From: Clostridia bacterium
Lineage (GTDB): Bacteria; Bacillota; Clostridia; Christensenellales; Borkfalkiaceae
Direction: 5' to 3'
NCBI GenBank assembly: GCA_017626495.1
Contig: JAGAIP010000003.1
Location: 186,001-250,000, forward strand
DNA length: 64,000 bases
Shown here: positions 44,467-52,536 of the stretch, one piece after another
Position numbering within the stretch: the stretch's first letter is position 1
How the letters are laid out: every line of letters starts with the position of its first letter
The notes under the pieces: model-generated
Databases searched by the model: none
Seen by the model: only the letters and a program-made list of their open reading frames with translations
What the model was told of the DNA's origin: nothing
Position numbers and translations under genes: made by a program

Positions 44467-45048
44467 TTACATGGATCTGAGCGCGAACATGATGACTTCC
44501 TCGACCCCGTTCGCCCCCGCATTCTTTGCTTTTTTCACGCCGACGAGCGCCTCCGCCCTCGTAAAGCCGAGAGACATGAGCGCGGCAACCGCGTCGTCGT
44601 CCTGTTCCCCGGGAAGCTCGATTCCCTCGCTTTCATTTCCCGTACCCGAGATCCCCATCTTCTCTTTGAGTTCGAGCACGAGGCGCTCCGCCGTCTTTTT
44701 GCCGAGCCCCTTGACGCTGCAGAGCTTTTTCACGTTTCCCGTCGCGATGGCGGAAACCACGTCGACGGGAGAGAGTTGAGATAAAATGCCGATTCCCATC
44801 TTCGGGCCGACGCCCGAAACGGAAATGAGTTGCAGAAAGAGATTTTTCTCCTCGACGGAAGAAAATCCGAACAGAGACACCCCGTCCTCTCTCACCTGCA
44901 TGTATGTATATACCGCACCCGTCGTCTTTCCCGAAACGCAGTCGTGCGCGGAGCCGGACAAGAGCACTTCGTAACCGACGCCGTTGACTTCGATGATACA
45001 GGAATCGAGCGTGCAATGAAGAATATTTCCTTTGAGATAGGCGATCAT
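44467..45048 (-). CDS. ruvA: Holliday junction DNA helicase subunit RuvA
   Basis: Four-way junction-binding protein, 193 residues: OB-fold N-terminus (MIAYLKGNILHCTLDSCIIE), helix-hairpin-helix region (FLQLISVSGVGPKMGIGILS, KLCSVKGLGKKTAERLVLEL) and the C-terminal RuvB-binding domain (VAALMSLGFTRAEALVGVKK). TAAGGAG precedes the ATG. Middle gene of ruvC-ruvA-ruvB. Confidence 0.97.
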   Translation of the reverse strand: MIAYLKGNILHCTLDSCIIEVNGVGYEVLLSGSAHDCVSGKTTGAVYTYMQVREDGVSLFGFSSVEEKNLFLQLISVSGVGPKMGIGILSQLSPVDVVSAIATGNVKKLCSVKGLGKKTAERLVLELKEKMGISGTGNESEGIELPGEQDDDAVAALMSLGFTRAEALVGVKKAKNAGANGVEEVIMFALRSM

Positions 45049-45057
45049 GATTTCTCC

Positions 45058-45552
45058 TTAAATGTGGAACTGCGTATTGAATCTTGCCGTGTGCGCGTGC
45101 GTGAGCGCGACGGAAAGCGCGTCGGCTGCGTCATCGGGACGGGGAACGCTTTTGAGTCCGAGAATGGACGTGACCACCCTCTGTATCTGCTGTTTGTCCG
45201 CCTTTCCGTACCCCGTGAGCGCCTGCTTGATCTGCATGGGGGTATATTCGAAGAGTTTGCCCACCTTTTTGATACATGCGAGCAAGATCACTCCCCTTGC
45301 ATGCGCGACGGGAATGCCCGTGGTGATATTCTTCGTAAAAAAGAGTTCTTCGATGGCGACCTCTTCGGGATCGTATTTGTCGAGGATTTTATTGACGCCC
45401 TCTTCGAGCATGGCGAGCCGAACGGGAAGCCCCTCTTCCTTGGGGGTGAGAACGACGCCGTAATCGATCGCGCGACAGTTGCCGTTTCTGTTTTTTTCCA
45501 AAATTCCGTAGCCCATCGTCGCAAGACCGGGGTCGATTCCCAAAATTATCAC
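45058..45552 (-). CDS. ruvC: Crossover junction endodeoxyribonuclease RuvC
   Basis: Holliday-junction resolvase, 164 residues, RNase H fold. Catalytic acids are in ILGIDPGLATMGYGI (D7), VAIEELFFTKN (glutamate near 68) and DDAADALSVALTHAH (two aspartates near 140). First gene of the operon that continues through ruvA, ruvB and queA; its own promoter is at 45622-45650, with a leader of about 60 bases. Confidence 0.97.
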   Translation of the reverse strand: MIILGIDPGLATMGYGILEKNRNGNCRAIDYGVVLTPKEEGLPVRLAMLEEGVNKILDKYDPEEVAIEELFFTKNITTGIPVAHARGVILLACIKKVGKLFEYTPMQIKQALTGYGKADKQQIQRVVTSILGLKSVPRPDDAADALSVALTHAHTARFNTQFHI

Positions 45553-45621
45553 GATGAATTCCTCTCAGCCGCCTCAAATAACTTGATAAATCTTAAAAAA
45601 GGCTGTAAAATATCATTATCT

Positions 45622-45650
45622 ATTGTATCGGATTGCGCCGAATAAGTCAA
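45622..45650 (-). promoter_or_regulatory. Promoter of the ruvC operon
   Basis: Minus-strand TTGACT (45650-45645), 17-base spacer, TACAAT (45627-45622). Confidence 0.78.
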
Positions 45651-45672
45651 GCGCAAACGGAAGGAAAAGACT

Positions 45673-47046
45673 ATGAAATTATGGGAAGGAAGATTCGATA
45701 AACCCACCGCGCCCGACGCGGACGTGTTCAACGAATCGTTATCGTTCGACAAAAAATTATACCGCGCGGACATTACCGCGTCCGTCGCGCACGCGACCAT
45801 GCTCGGAAAATGCAACGTCATCTCCGAAGAAGAAAGCAATGCCATCGTGGAAGGATTGAACTCCATTCTCTCCGACGTGGAAGAGGGTAAGCTCGAAATC
45901 ACGGGCTATGAGGACATTCACTCCTTCGTGGAAAACGTGCTCGTTTCCCGTATCGGAGACGCGGGAAAGAAACTGCACACCGCGAGATCGAGAAACGATC
46001 AGGTCGCGACCGATTTCCGCATTTACGTTCGGGAAAGCGCGTTGCAGGTCAAGAGCGCCGTGCGTTCCCTCATCGAATCTCTCCTCGCGCTCGCCAAAGA
46101 CCACTTTGACGACGTGATGCCCGGCTACACCCATCTGCGCAAGGCGCAGCCCGTCTGCGTATCGCAATTTTTCAACGCGTATGCGGAAATGTTCCTGCGC
46201 GATATGGACAGATTGAACCACGTCTACAAAGAGGCGAACGTGATGCCGCTCGGAAGCGGAGCGCTTGCAGGCACGTCCTATCCCGTAGACAGAACGATCA
46301 CGATGGAGCTGCTCGGATTCGACGGCATGACGAACTGTTCGCTCGACGGCGTATCGGACAGAGATTTCGTGGCGGAGTACCTCTTCGCCTGCTCCATGAT
46401 CATGGCGCACCTTTCCCGTCTGTGCGAGGATACCATTCTCTATACCACGGAAGAATTCGGCTTTATCGAGATTGCGGACGCATACTCGACGGGCTCTTCC
46501 ATCATGCCTCAAAAGAAAAATCCCGATATTCCCGAACTCGTCAGGGGAAAGACGGGCAGAGTGTACGGTCATCTGATGGGACTTCTCACCACCGTCAAGG
46601 GAATCCCCCTTGCTTACAACAAAGATTTGCAAGAGGACAAGGAGTGTCTCTTCGACACGGAGACCACCGTCCTTCGCTGCGTGGGAATTTATGCGGAAAT
46701 GCTGAAAAACATTACGCTTAAATCGAAACGCATGGAAGAGGCGGCAGGGAGCGAATTTACCACCGCGACCGATATTGCCGACTACCTCGCGAAACGGGGC
46801 GTTCCTTTCCGCAACGCGCACGCCGTTACGGGAAAAATCGTGCGCCATTGCATCGAGCAGAACAAGACGTTCCTCGACCTGACCGTAGAGGACTATAAGA
46901 CCTTTTCCCCCATCTTCGAAGAGGATATTCTCTCTATCGTCGACGCGAGAAATTCCGCAAACAGCCGCATCGTAACGGGAGGAAGTTCGTCCTCTTCCGC
47001 GAGAGCGACCGTCGCGTCCATCGAAGAACGGCTTAAAACGCTATAA
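45673..47046 (+). CDS. argH: Argininosuccinate lyase
   Basis: Last step of arginine synthesis, releasing arginine and fumarate. The 457 residues match the family: GRFDKPTAPDADVFNESLSF, TARSRNDQVATDFR, TPGY-type segment VMPGYTHLRKAQP, and the fumarase/lyase signature GSSIMPQKKNPDIPE with the catalytic serine loop. GGAAGGA precedes the ATG. It is divergent from ruvC. argG is not in the window, so the pathway is incomplete here. Confidence 0.97.
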   Translation: MKLWEGRFDKPTAPDADVFNESLSFDKKLYRADITASVAHATMLGKCNVISEEESNAIVEGLNSILSDVEEGKLEITGYEDIHSFVENVLVSRIGDAGKKLHTARSRNDQVATDFRIYVRESALQVKSAVRSLIESLLALAKDHFDDVMPGYTHLRKAQPVCVSQFFNAYAEMFLRDMDRLNHVYKEANVMPLGSGALAGTSYPVDRTITMELLGFDGMTNCSLDGVSDRDFVAEYLFACSMIMAHLSRLCEDTILYTTEEFGFIEIADAYSTGSSIMPQKKNPDIPELVRGKTGRVYGHLMGLLTTVKGIPLAYNKDLQEDKECLFDTETTVLRCVGIYAEMLKNITLKSKRMEEAAGSEFTTATDIADYLAKRGVPFRNAHAVTGKIVRHCIEQNKTFLDLTVEDYKTFSPIFEEDILSIVDARNSANSRIVTGGSSSSSARATVASIEERLKTL

Positions 47047-47094
47047 GATACGGACTTTCCTCGTTACCGTTTTTCAAAAGCATACCCAAAACGC

Positions 47095-47118
47095 CACGGA
47101 TCCGAAATCGGATCCGTG
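47095..47118. promoter_or_regulatory. Palindrome upstream of the TetR gene, likely operator
   Basis: Perfect 11-base arms CACGGATCCGA and TCGGATCCGTG separated by AA, 24 bases before the regulator ATG. No T run follows and a 2-base loop is too tight for a hairpin terminator, so a protein-binding site is the better reading. Confidence 0.6.
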
Positions 47119-47141
47119 CAATTCGTTTCAAGGAGTTCAGA

Positions 47142-47690
47142 ATGGACAAGAGAAAACACAGAACGCAGAAACTCATTAAGGAAGCGTTTTCCTCCCTCAT
47201 CATCGAAAAACGCTATTCGGCCATCACCGTTCAGGACATTTTAGACGCAGCCGAAATCGGACGCGCCACGTTTTACGCGCACTTCAAATCGAAAGAAGAG
47301 GTGCTCGACAGCATATGCGCCGATATTTTCGAACACGTTACTTCTTCGTATCTCTCTGCGGAGCGGTATCACGACTTTTCCAACCACTCCGATTTCAGCC
47401 ATCACGTCACGCATATGCTCTGCCACTTCAAAGAGGATAAGGACGTGCTCAAAGGGATTTTGGCATCCGAAGGACACGACGTATTTTTACAGGACATGAA
47501 ACGGCATCTGTTCGTCTTTATCGAGGACGGACTCCGCTTATACCCCGAAACGGACGTTCCGGAGGGACTGCTGAAAAACCATCTCGTTACCTCGCTCATA
47601 GAAACCGTGCTCTGGTGGATCGCGGAAAATGATTGCACACTGTCCGCAGAGGTCATGACAAAGCACTATTTCTCGCTTGTGTTGAGATGA
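47142..47690 (+). CDS. TetR/AcrR-family transcriptional regulator
   Basis: A 182-residue regulator with the TetR DNA-binding domain at residues 7-55 (KHRTQKLIKEAFSSLIIEKR, ITVQDILDAAEIGRATFYAH, then FKSKEEVL) and a C-terminal ligand region of the TetR_C type. AAGGAG precedes the ATG. It is alone: no transporter or enzyme gene is adjacent in the same direction. A perfect palindrome 24 bases upstream suggests autoregulation. The ligand is unknown. Confidence 0.92.
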   Translation: MDKRKHRTQKLIKEAFSSLIIEKRYSAITVQDILDAAEIGRATFYAHFKSKEEVLDSICADIFEHVTSSYLSAERYHDFSNHSDFSHHVTHMLCHFKEDKDVLKGILASEGHDVFLQDMKRHLFVFIEDGLRLYPETDVPEGLLKNHLVTSLIETVLWWIAENDCTLSAEVMTKHYFSLVLR

Positions 47691-47703
47691 GCCATACACA
47701 AAA

Positions 47704-47731
47704 CACCCCGAAAGTCAATCCTTTCGGGGTG
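47704..47731. terminator. Terminator between convergent TetR and MreB-like genes
   Basis: Perfect 11-base arms CACCCCGAAAG and CTTTCGGGGTG around 6 bases; T residues on either side are few, so it may be a weak terminator. Confidence 0.7.
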
Positions 47732-47742
47732 CATTCGTTCTA

Positions 47743-48729
47743 TTAAACTTCCGCTCTTACTCTGCGAAGAAGATCGGGATTTCCGACGATTCTGCCGCCG
47801 CCGAGAATGACGGACATCTGAGGTTCGTCCCCGACGTGAACTTCCATTTGCAGATGCTCTTCAAAGTATTCGCGGATTCCGGCAAGTTTTGCCATACCGC
47901 CCGTGAGAAGAATGCCGTTTTTACGAATGACGGCGGACACTTCCGCAGGGAGCTTGCCGAGCACGAGGAGCGCATACTCGATCACCTTATCGACGTGCGT
48001 TTGCAGGGGGAAGAAAAGATTGGGAGCGTAGACGACCTTGGAGCAAGGCTTTCCGCTCGCGATGTCTCTGCCGTTGACGATCATACTTTGGTTGTCCGTA
48101 TCGTAGAGACTGCCGACGTTGACTTTCACGCTCTCGCTCGTCAAAGAGCCGATTTTAATGCCGTAAAGATCGGCGATATGGTCGATGATATGTACGTCGA
48201 TGGAACCTCCGCCGACGTTCATGGAAATTCCCGCGATGATTCCGTCGGAAGAGAATGCGGCGATATCCGTCACGCCGTGTCCGATGTCGATGCAGAACGC
48301 AGGCTCGTATACCGTGAAGGGAACGTCGTCTCCGAGCCCTGCGAGAATGGGGCTTTCCACGAAAGAGACTTTACGGAGCGCGCAACCCGACGCGATTTTC
48401 TGATAGAGCGCTTTTTGCCCTGCGTCGAAACCGCAATGCACGCAGAACACAGCCTCCGCGCCGCTCTTGACGCCCGCTTTATACAGGAAGTGATTGAGCA
48501 TGGTGGTGGCGAGCTTTTCGTTGACGATCTCCCCCTCGAATACGGGGAACACGGTCGTCGTATAATCGGACGTCTTGCCGATGAGCTGTTTCGCGTCCTT
48601 TCCGATCGCTTTAACGGTGGAATCGGCGGTATTGACCGCCACGCAGGAAGGTTCGACGAGGACGATGCCGCTGCCGATTTTATAAATTTTGGTCACGGAA
48701 GATCCGAGATCGATTGCAATTTTATTCAT
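47743..48729 (-). CDS. MreB-like actin homologue, divergent
   Basis: A 328-residue bacterial actin fold protein. Phosphate-1 loop is KIAIDLGSSVTKIYKIGSG, phosphate-2 FCIDIGHGVTDIAAFS, a glycine-rich MNVGGGSIDVHI loop and the adenosine motif GILLTGGMAKLAGI. It departs from true MreB (GTANT loop replaced by GSSVT, 328 instead of about 340 residues), so it could be a specialised MreB/Mbl or another actin-like filament protein. The overlap with maf by 8 bases recalls the usual maf-radC-mreB neighbourhood, which supports a cell-shape role. Confidence 0.82.
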   Translation of the reverse strand: MNKIAIDLGSSVTKIYKIGSGIVLVEPSCVAVNTADSTVKAIGKDAKQLIGKTSDYTTTVFPVFEGEIVNEKLATTMLNHFLYKAGVKSGAEAVFCVHCGFDAGQKALYQKIASGCALRKVSFVESPILAGLGDDVPFTVYEPAFCIDIGHGVTDIAAFSSDGIIAGISMNVGGGSIDVHIIDHIADLYGIKIGSLTSESVKVNVGSLYDTDNQSMIVNGRDIASGKPCSKVVYAPNLFFPLQTHVDKVIEYALLVLGKLPAEVSAVIRKNGILLTGGMAKLAGIREYFEEHLQMEVHVGDEPQMSVILGGGRIVGNPDLLRRVRAEV

Positions 48730-49270
48730 GGAATATTACCTCCGGAAAATCTTTGATGAGTTCGAGGGGAAGTCCGACCACGTTGGAGTAACTCCCTTCA
48801 TAAGAGAACACGATACCCTCGTCCTGTATGCCGTACGCTCCTGCCTTGTCCATGGGCGAACCCGTGGCGACGTAGGCGTCGATTTGTTCTTCTGTGAGGG
48901 CGGAAATCCTCACTTTCGTTTCGTCGTATGCGACGGTTTCTACGCCGCCCCGAATTACGCACACGCCCGTGTATACGCTGTGCTCCTTTCCCGCAAGGGC
49001 TCTGAGCATTTCCTTTGCGTGCTCTTCGGACTTCGGCTTTCCGAGCACGACGCCGCCGAGCACGACCACGGTATCCGCGCCGAGCACGGTCGCATCGGGA
49101 TAACGGGAATATACTTCTTCCGCTTTTCTTGCCGAAAGACGCATGACGAGCTGTTCGGGTTTTTCCTCTTCGATCGTCTCGTCCGCAGACGAAGGAATTA
49201 CCTCAAACTTAGAAATCAGGGAAGAGAGCAATTCTCTTCTGCGCGGAGACGCGCTTGCCAAAATAAACAT
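48722..49270 (-). CDS. maf: Maf-family nucleoside triphosphate pyrophosphatase
   Basis: House-cleaning enzyme hydrolysing dTTP, UTP or modified nucleotides. The 182 residues show the signature MFILASASPRRRELLSSL, SADETIEEEKPE, VLGADTVVVLGGVVLGKP and the late VVGLPLELI. The start at 49270 has AGG with suitable spacing; the seven codons before it are not conserved. It overlaps the MreB-like gene. Confidence 0.95.
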   Translation of the reverse strand: MFILASASPRRRELLSSLISKFEVIPSSADETIEEEKPEQLVMRLSARKAEEVYSRYPDATVLGADTVVVLGGVVLGKPKSEEHAKEMLRALAGKEHSVYTGVCVIRGGVETVAYDETKVRISALTEEQIDAYVATGSPMDKAGAYGIQDEGIVFSYEGSYSNVVGLPLELIKDFPEVIFHE

Positions 49271-49282
49271 ACCGACCTGTTG

Positions 49283-49311
49283 AAAGCACAACCGTAAGAC
49301 AGTTGTGCTTT
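49283..49311. terminator. Terminator after the Ppx/GppA gene
   Basis: AAAGCACAAC and GTTGTGCTTT arms around 9 bases, with TTTTTT on the plus side and A residues opposite; only a short T run on the minus side, where the upstream gene ends. Confidence 0.7.
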
Positions 49312-49320
49312 TTTCATAAA

Positions 49321-50835
49321 TTAAAGGATTTCGAGATTTTTTCTGAACGCGCGCTTAAATTCAAGACTTGCTTCCATCGCGTCTCTGATCTCCAAAGTGA
49401 CGTCCCCTTCCACTTCCGTCTTCATGATAACGGAATCTCCGAGCACGTCGCAGTTGATGCTCTTGATGCATGACGACATAGATCTGTCGAGGCTCTCTGC
49501 GATGCGCAGCATGACGCCGAGTTTTTTCACCGCGTCGAGATCCTCTTCTAAAACAATGTCCTTATACTTTGCCCATTCCGCCTGATTGAAGTCGTCTTTC
49601 TTGTGCTGTCCCGCAACGAATGCGGCGAGCACGATCTCGCGATGCGTCGCGCCGTACAGCGTGGAATTGAGGATCATGTACTGACTGTGTTTGGGATGAT
49701 CGTAGTACTTCATTCTCAGTCCGCAATCATGTAAGCTTGCCGCGATCTTCAAAACTTTGAGATACTGACGGGGGAATTTATGCAGGACGCGGAGCTGTTT
49801 GAAGAGCTGAACGCTCAGATATACCACTTGTTCGACATGTCTCTCGTTCTCGCCGTAATATTTGACGAGGGAAAGAAGAGAATAGCTGAGCACGTCGGAA
49901 AGAGGCTTTTCGACGGTGGAGGGCAACGCCTGATTGAACATGATACCCTCGCGGAGCCCCGCGCTGGAAATCGAAAAGCTTTCGAGCCCCGTATACTTCA
50001 TGAACGCGTGCATGACGGCGAGCGCCGCAGGCAGAATGTCTGCGCGGCTTGCGGAGATTCCCTTGATCTTCTTTCTCTTCTCGACGTCGAGGACTTTCAC
50101 GGTATTGTTGATATATTCGAAATCCTCCGCGTTGATGGCGTAATTATGCACGATGTCCAGGGGATACTTTTTGATCATCTTGCTGATTTTGAAGAGACTT
50201 CTGAACGAACCGCCCACGCCGATCATCTGTACGTCGGGATCCATCTCTTTGAGCCAGGTAATCTTTTCGATCTGTTCCAAGAAGAATGCTTCCACCTTGT
50301 CGGCGATCTCTTCGGGCTTTACGTCCTCCCCTGCGAACATATCTGTGAGCGTCACCGCGCCGAACGGCAGAGTTTCGTAAAAGAGAATGTTTCTTCTGTT
50401 GTAATAAACGATCTTCGTACTTCCGCCGCCGATTTCCAAGATGACGCCCTTAGGAACGTCCATCGTGTTGATGACGCCGCGATAGACGTACAGCGCCTCG
50501 TCCTCTGCGGAAAGGACGGAAATGCGGATTCCCACGGTCGCCTGAATTTCATCGAGAAAAGACCGCTGGTTCTTTGCCCGACGGACTGCCGCGGTCGCCA
50601 CTGCGATGATACGGGTAACGCCGTTCGCGTCGCAGAGCTTTTTGAACATTTTAAGCGTTTTGATCGTTTCGGCAACTCTCTGCGGCTTCAAAAAACCGTC
50701 CCGTTCCATATCCTGACCGAGACGTACCGTTTCTTTGAGTTCTTCCGCCACCATAAAAAAACCATCTGCGAACAAATTGACGATCACGAGACGGGCGGAA
50801 TTTGATCCTAAATCAATAATGCCGATTTTTTCCAT
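49321..50835 (-). CDS. ppx: Ppx/GppA-family phosphatase with C-terminal HD-like domain
   Basis: Exopolyphosphatase or pppGpp phosphatase, 504 residues. ASKHA motifs: KIGIIDLGSNSARLVIVNL, ILEIGGGSTKIVYYNRR and the acid in VMIGVGG-like QMIGVGGSFRSL. The C-terminal part (from about 310) resembles the HD-type domain of long Ppx proteins with HDCGLRMKYYDHPKHSQYM. The start at 50835 is preceded by GAGG; upstream ATGs lack a site. It may connect polyphosphate or ppGpp levels with relA encoded elsewhere in the window. Confidence 0.92.
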   Translation of the reverse strand: MEKIGIIDLGSNSARLVIVNLFADGFFMVAEELKETVRLGQDMERDGFLKPQRVAETIKTLKMFKKLCDANGVTRIIAVATAAVRRAKNQRSFLDEIQATVGIRISVLSAEDEALYVYRGVINTMDVPKGVILEIGGGSTKIVYYNRRNILFYETLPFGAVTLTDMFAGEDVKPEEIADKVEAFFLEQIEKITWLKEMDPDVQMIGVGGSFRSLFKISKMIKKYPLDIVHNYAINAEDFEYINNTVKVLDVEKRKKIKGISASRADILPAALAVMHAFMKYTGLESFSISSAGLREGIMFNQALPSTVEKPLSDVLSYSLLSLVKYYGENERHVEQVVYLSVQLFKQLRVLHKFPRQYLKVLKIAASLHDCGLRMKYYDHPKHSQYMILNSTLYGATHREIVLAAFVAGQHKKDDFNQAEWAKYKDIVLEEDLDAVKKLGVMLRIAESLDRSMSSCIKSINCDVLGDSVIMKTEVEGDVTLEIRDAMEASLEFKRAFRKNLEIL

Positions 50836-50896
50836 TTGCTGATACCTCATGTGCCGTTTGCACATCTAAAAATACTCTATAAAACTGGGCATGTCC

Positions 50897-50925
50897 ATTT
50901 TAACATAGGTTTCCCCGTTTGTCCA
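50897..50925 (-). promoter_or_regulatory. Promoter of the Ppx/GppA gene
   Basis: Minus-strand TGGACA (50925-50920), 17-base spacer, TAAAAT (50902-50897). Confidence 0.62.
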
Positions 50926-50958
50926 TACCTTTTTTGAAAATTTCCGCCCGAAAATTAA

Positions 50959-50982
50959 AAAAGAAGGATCAGTCCTTCTTTT
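50959..50982. terminator. Terminator overlapping the HAD phosphatase stop codon
   Basis: Perfect 10-base arms AAAAGAAGGA and TCCTTCTTTT around TCAG. The loop contains the TGA stop of the HAD gene (50971-50969), so the 5' arm encodes its last residues. Confidence 0.8.
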
Positions 50983-51640
50983 CATCTTTCTTATTTTGCA
51001 GTGAAAGGAGCAGAGTCGTAAGTTCCCGAAAGGAAGAAACGACGTAAGTTGCCCCCGCGCGTTCGAGTTCTCCCTCTTCGGCGTATCCTGTCAGAATACC
51101 GATACAGGGAAGAGAGCATGCTTTCGCCCCTTCTGCGTCGTGTTTTCTGTCTCCGACCATGACGCAATCTTCTTTTTCCGCGCCAAGGAGCCTCATCGCC
51201 TCTTCGATGACGAGCGTCTTGCTGTTGAGAGAGCCGTCAAGTCCGCTTCCAACGACCGCGTCCATGTACTTCGTCATGCCGAATTTATCGAGGATCTTAT
51301 CGACGAAGGGCTTGGGTTTGGAAGATGCGACCGCCATTCGAAACCCCGCTTTTTTGAGCTCGTCCAGCATGGGAAGAACGCCGTCCAAAGGAATATTCTC
51401 CGCCCAGCCGACCGAGCCGTAGCGTTCGCGATACTTGCGAACGGCGAAACCGATTCTGTCCTCGGGAAGATGGTATATCTCCGAAAAAGAATAGGTGAGG
51501 GGAGGCCCGATGCAGGAACGGAGTTTTTGGGGATCGTCGTCGAACACTTGACACTGTTCGAGCGCGTATAGAATGCTTTTCGTGATGCCTTCGTAGGGAT
51601 CGGTCAAGGTGCCGTCCAAATCAAACAAGATGGTATTCAT
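50969..51640 (-). CDS. HAD-family phosphatase (phosphoglycolate phosphatase-like)
   Basis: A 223-residue HAD hydrolase of the Gph/PpaX type: motif I TILFDLDGTLTDPYEGITKS, cap domain, motif II MAVASSKPKPFVDKIL and motif IV VMVGDRKHDAEGAKACSLP. The small alpha-helical cap is typical of phosphoglycolate and beta-phosphoglucomutase-like enzymes; the substrate is not resolved. Its ATG overlaps the stop of the second TSUP half gene (ATGA), so it belongs to that operon. Confidence 0.9.
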   Translation of the reverse strand: MNTILFDLDGTLTDPYEGITKSILYALEQCQVFDDDPQKLRSCIGPPLTYSFSEIYHLPEDRIGFAVRKYRERYGSVGWAENIPLDGVLPMLDELKKAGFRMAVASSKPKPFVDKILDKFGMTKYMDAVVGSGLDGSLNSKTLVIEEAMRLLGAEKEDCVMVGDRKHDAEGAKACSLPCIGILTGYAEEGELERAGATYVVSSFRELTTLLLSLQNKKDEKKD

Positions 51641-52011
51641 GATTCTATTTTATCCGATTTTTTTCGTTTTGTAAACTGTATCACCGCCAAAATCATCAAA
51701 AAAGCGCCGAATAATCTCTTTAATTTCACACCGTCGAGAAAAGACGCGATCAGGCTCCCTATAACGGAAAAGAGAAGCGCCGGAACCGCATAGAACGTCG
51801 CCCGTTTCTTTTTCAGAAGTCCCCGTTTTTCGTAACTGATCAGGGAGACGAGGGCGAGCGGCAAAAACGAAAGGAGATTGATTCCCTGCGCCGCATGCTG
51901 TTCCACCCCGACGAGCCGAAGCAGAGGAATGAGCACCGTTCCCCCTCCCATGCCCATACCGCCCGGAATTCCGCCGATGACTCCGATGAGAACATAGAGA
52001 TAAAAGATCAA
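51637..52011 (-). CDS. TSUP (TauE/SafE) half-size permease, second half
   Basis: About 124 residues with four membrane helices and the TSUP motif GGIPGGMGMGGGTVLIPLL near the N-terminus. TSUP proteins are anion or sulfur-compound exporters or importers of about 250 residues with two such repeats; here each repeat is a separate gene. The proposed start is TTG at 52011, which overlaps the stop of the first half (TTGA); a GTG at 52023 is the alternative. Upstream in-frame sequence is not protein-like. Confidence 0.78.
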   Translation of the reverse strand: MIFYLYVLIGVIGGIPGGMGMGGGTVLIPLLRLVGVEQHAAQGINLLSFLPLALVSLISYEKRGLLKKKRATFYAVPALLFSVIGSLIASFLDGVKLKRLFGAFLMILAVIQFTKRKKSDKIES

Positions 52012-52364
52012 AGGAGCATCCACGCTCCCGCAAGAAACATGAGCGCCGAAAAGGCGTACCCCACCAAGTCTGACGCGAGCGCGCACAAAAGGCGCGTTCC
52101 GAGATACGCTCCGAGCGTACTGCCCAGCGCGACGGGAACAAACACGCTCGGGGCAAGGCGTTGCTTCCAAAGATACACGGCGAGCGCGGCTATGCTGATG
52201 GGAAGAATGACTAAAATTGCCGTGGCGTGCGCCTCTTTCACGTCCAGTTCCCGTTCGAGAAGAGGAACGACGATCATTCCGCCTCCGCCGCCGAACAGAC
52301 CGTTTATCAGTCCCGTCAAACCGCCTCCGAGTACTTTCCCCGATTTCTCCCAACCTTTTTGCAT
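52008..52364 (-). CDS. TSUP (TauE/SafE) half-size permease, first half
   Basis: About 118 residues with four helices and the matching repeat motif GLINGLFGGGGGMIVVPLLE. With the following gene it probably forms one transporter by pairing of halves. The start is uncertain: ATG at 52364 is used; a TTG at 52409 lengthens it by 15 residues. The substrate is unknown. Confidence 0.76.
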   Translation of the reverse strand: MQKGWEKSGKVLGGGLTGLINGLFGGGGGMIVVPLLERELDVKEAHATAILVILPISIAALAVYLWKQRLAPSVFVPVALGSTLGAYLGTRLLCALASDLVGYAFSALMFLAGAWMLL

Positions 52365-52450
52365 TTCCTTTCGTTCCCCTTTTTCCCATAGTTTTTGTAT
52401 CTCCCTCAAAAAATATCACGAAATATTTTGGAAAAACGAACGCTTATTAG

Positions 52451-52479
52451 TTGCAAAAAAGGCGAATTTATATTACAAT
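52451..52479 (+). promoter_or_regulatory. Promoter of the large surface lipoprotein gene
   Basis: TTGCAA (52451-52456), 17-base spacer, TACAAT (52474-52479); leader of about 50 bases to the ATG at 52537. Confidence 0.7.
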
Positions 52480-52536
52480 AGGAAAAGTTATAAGTATAAG
52501 TTTGCCTATATCAAAAAAACATACAAGGTAGCAGAT

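Noticed and set aside
52020-52419. N-terminal half of a 260-codon frame ending in the second TSUP half
   Set aside because: It is an out-of-frame reading of the first TSUP half gene, very rich in arginine and serine.
51895-52536. 214 codons upstream in frame with the large lipoprotein
   Set aside because: The segment overlaps the TSUP genes, lies before the promoter, and the lipoprotein signal with its ribosome site starts at 52537.
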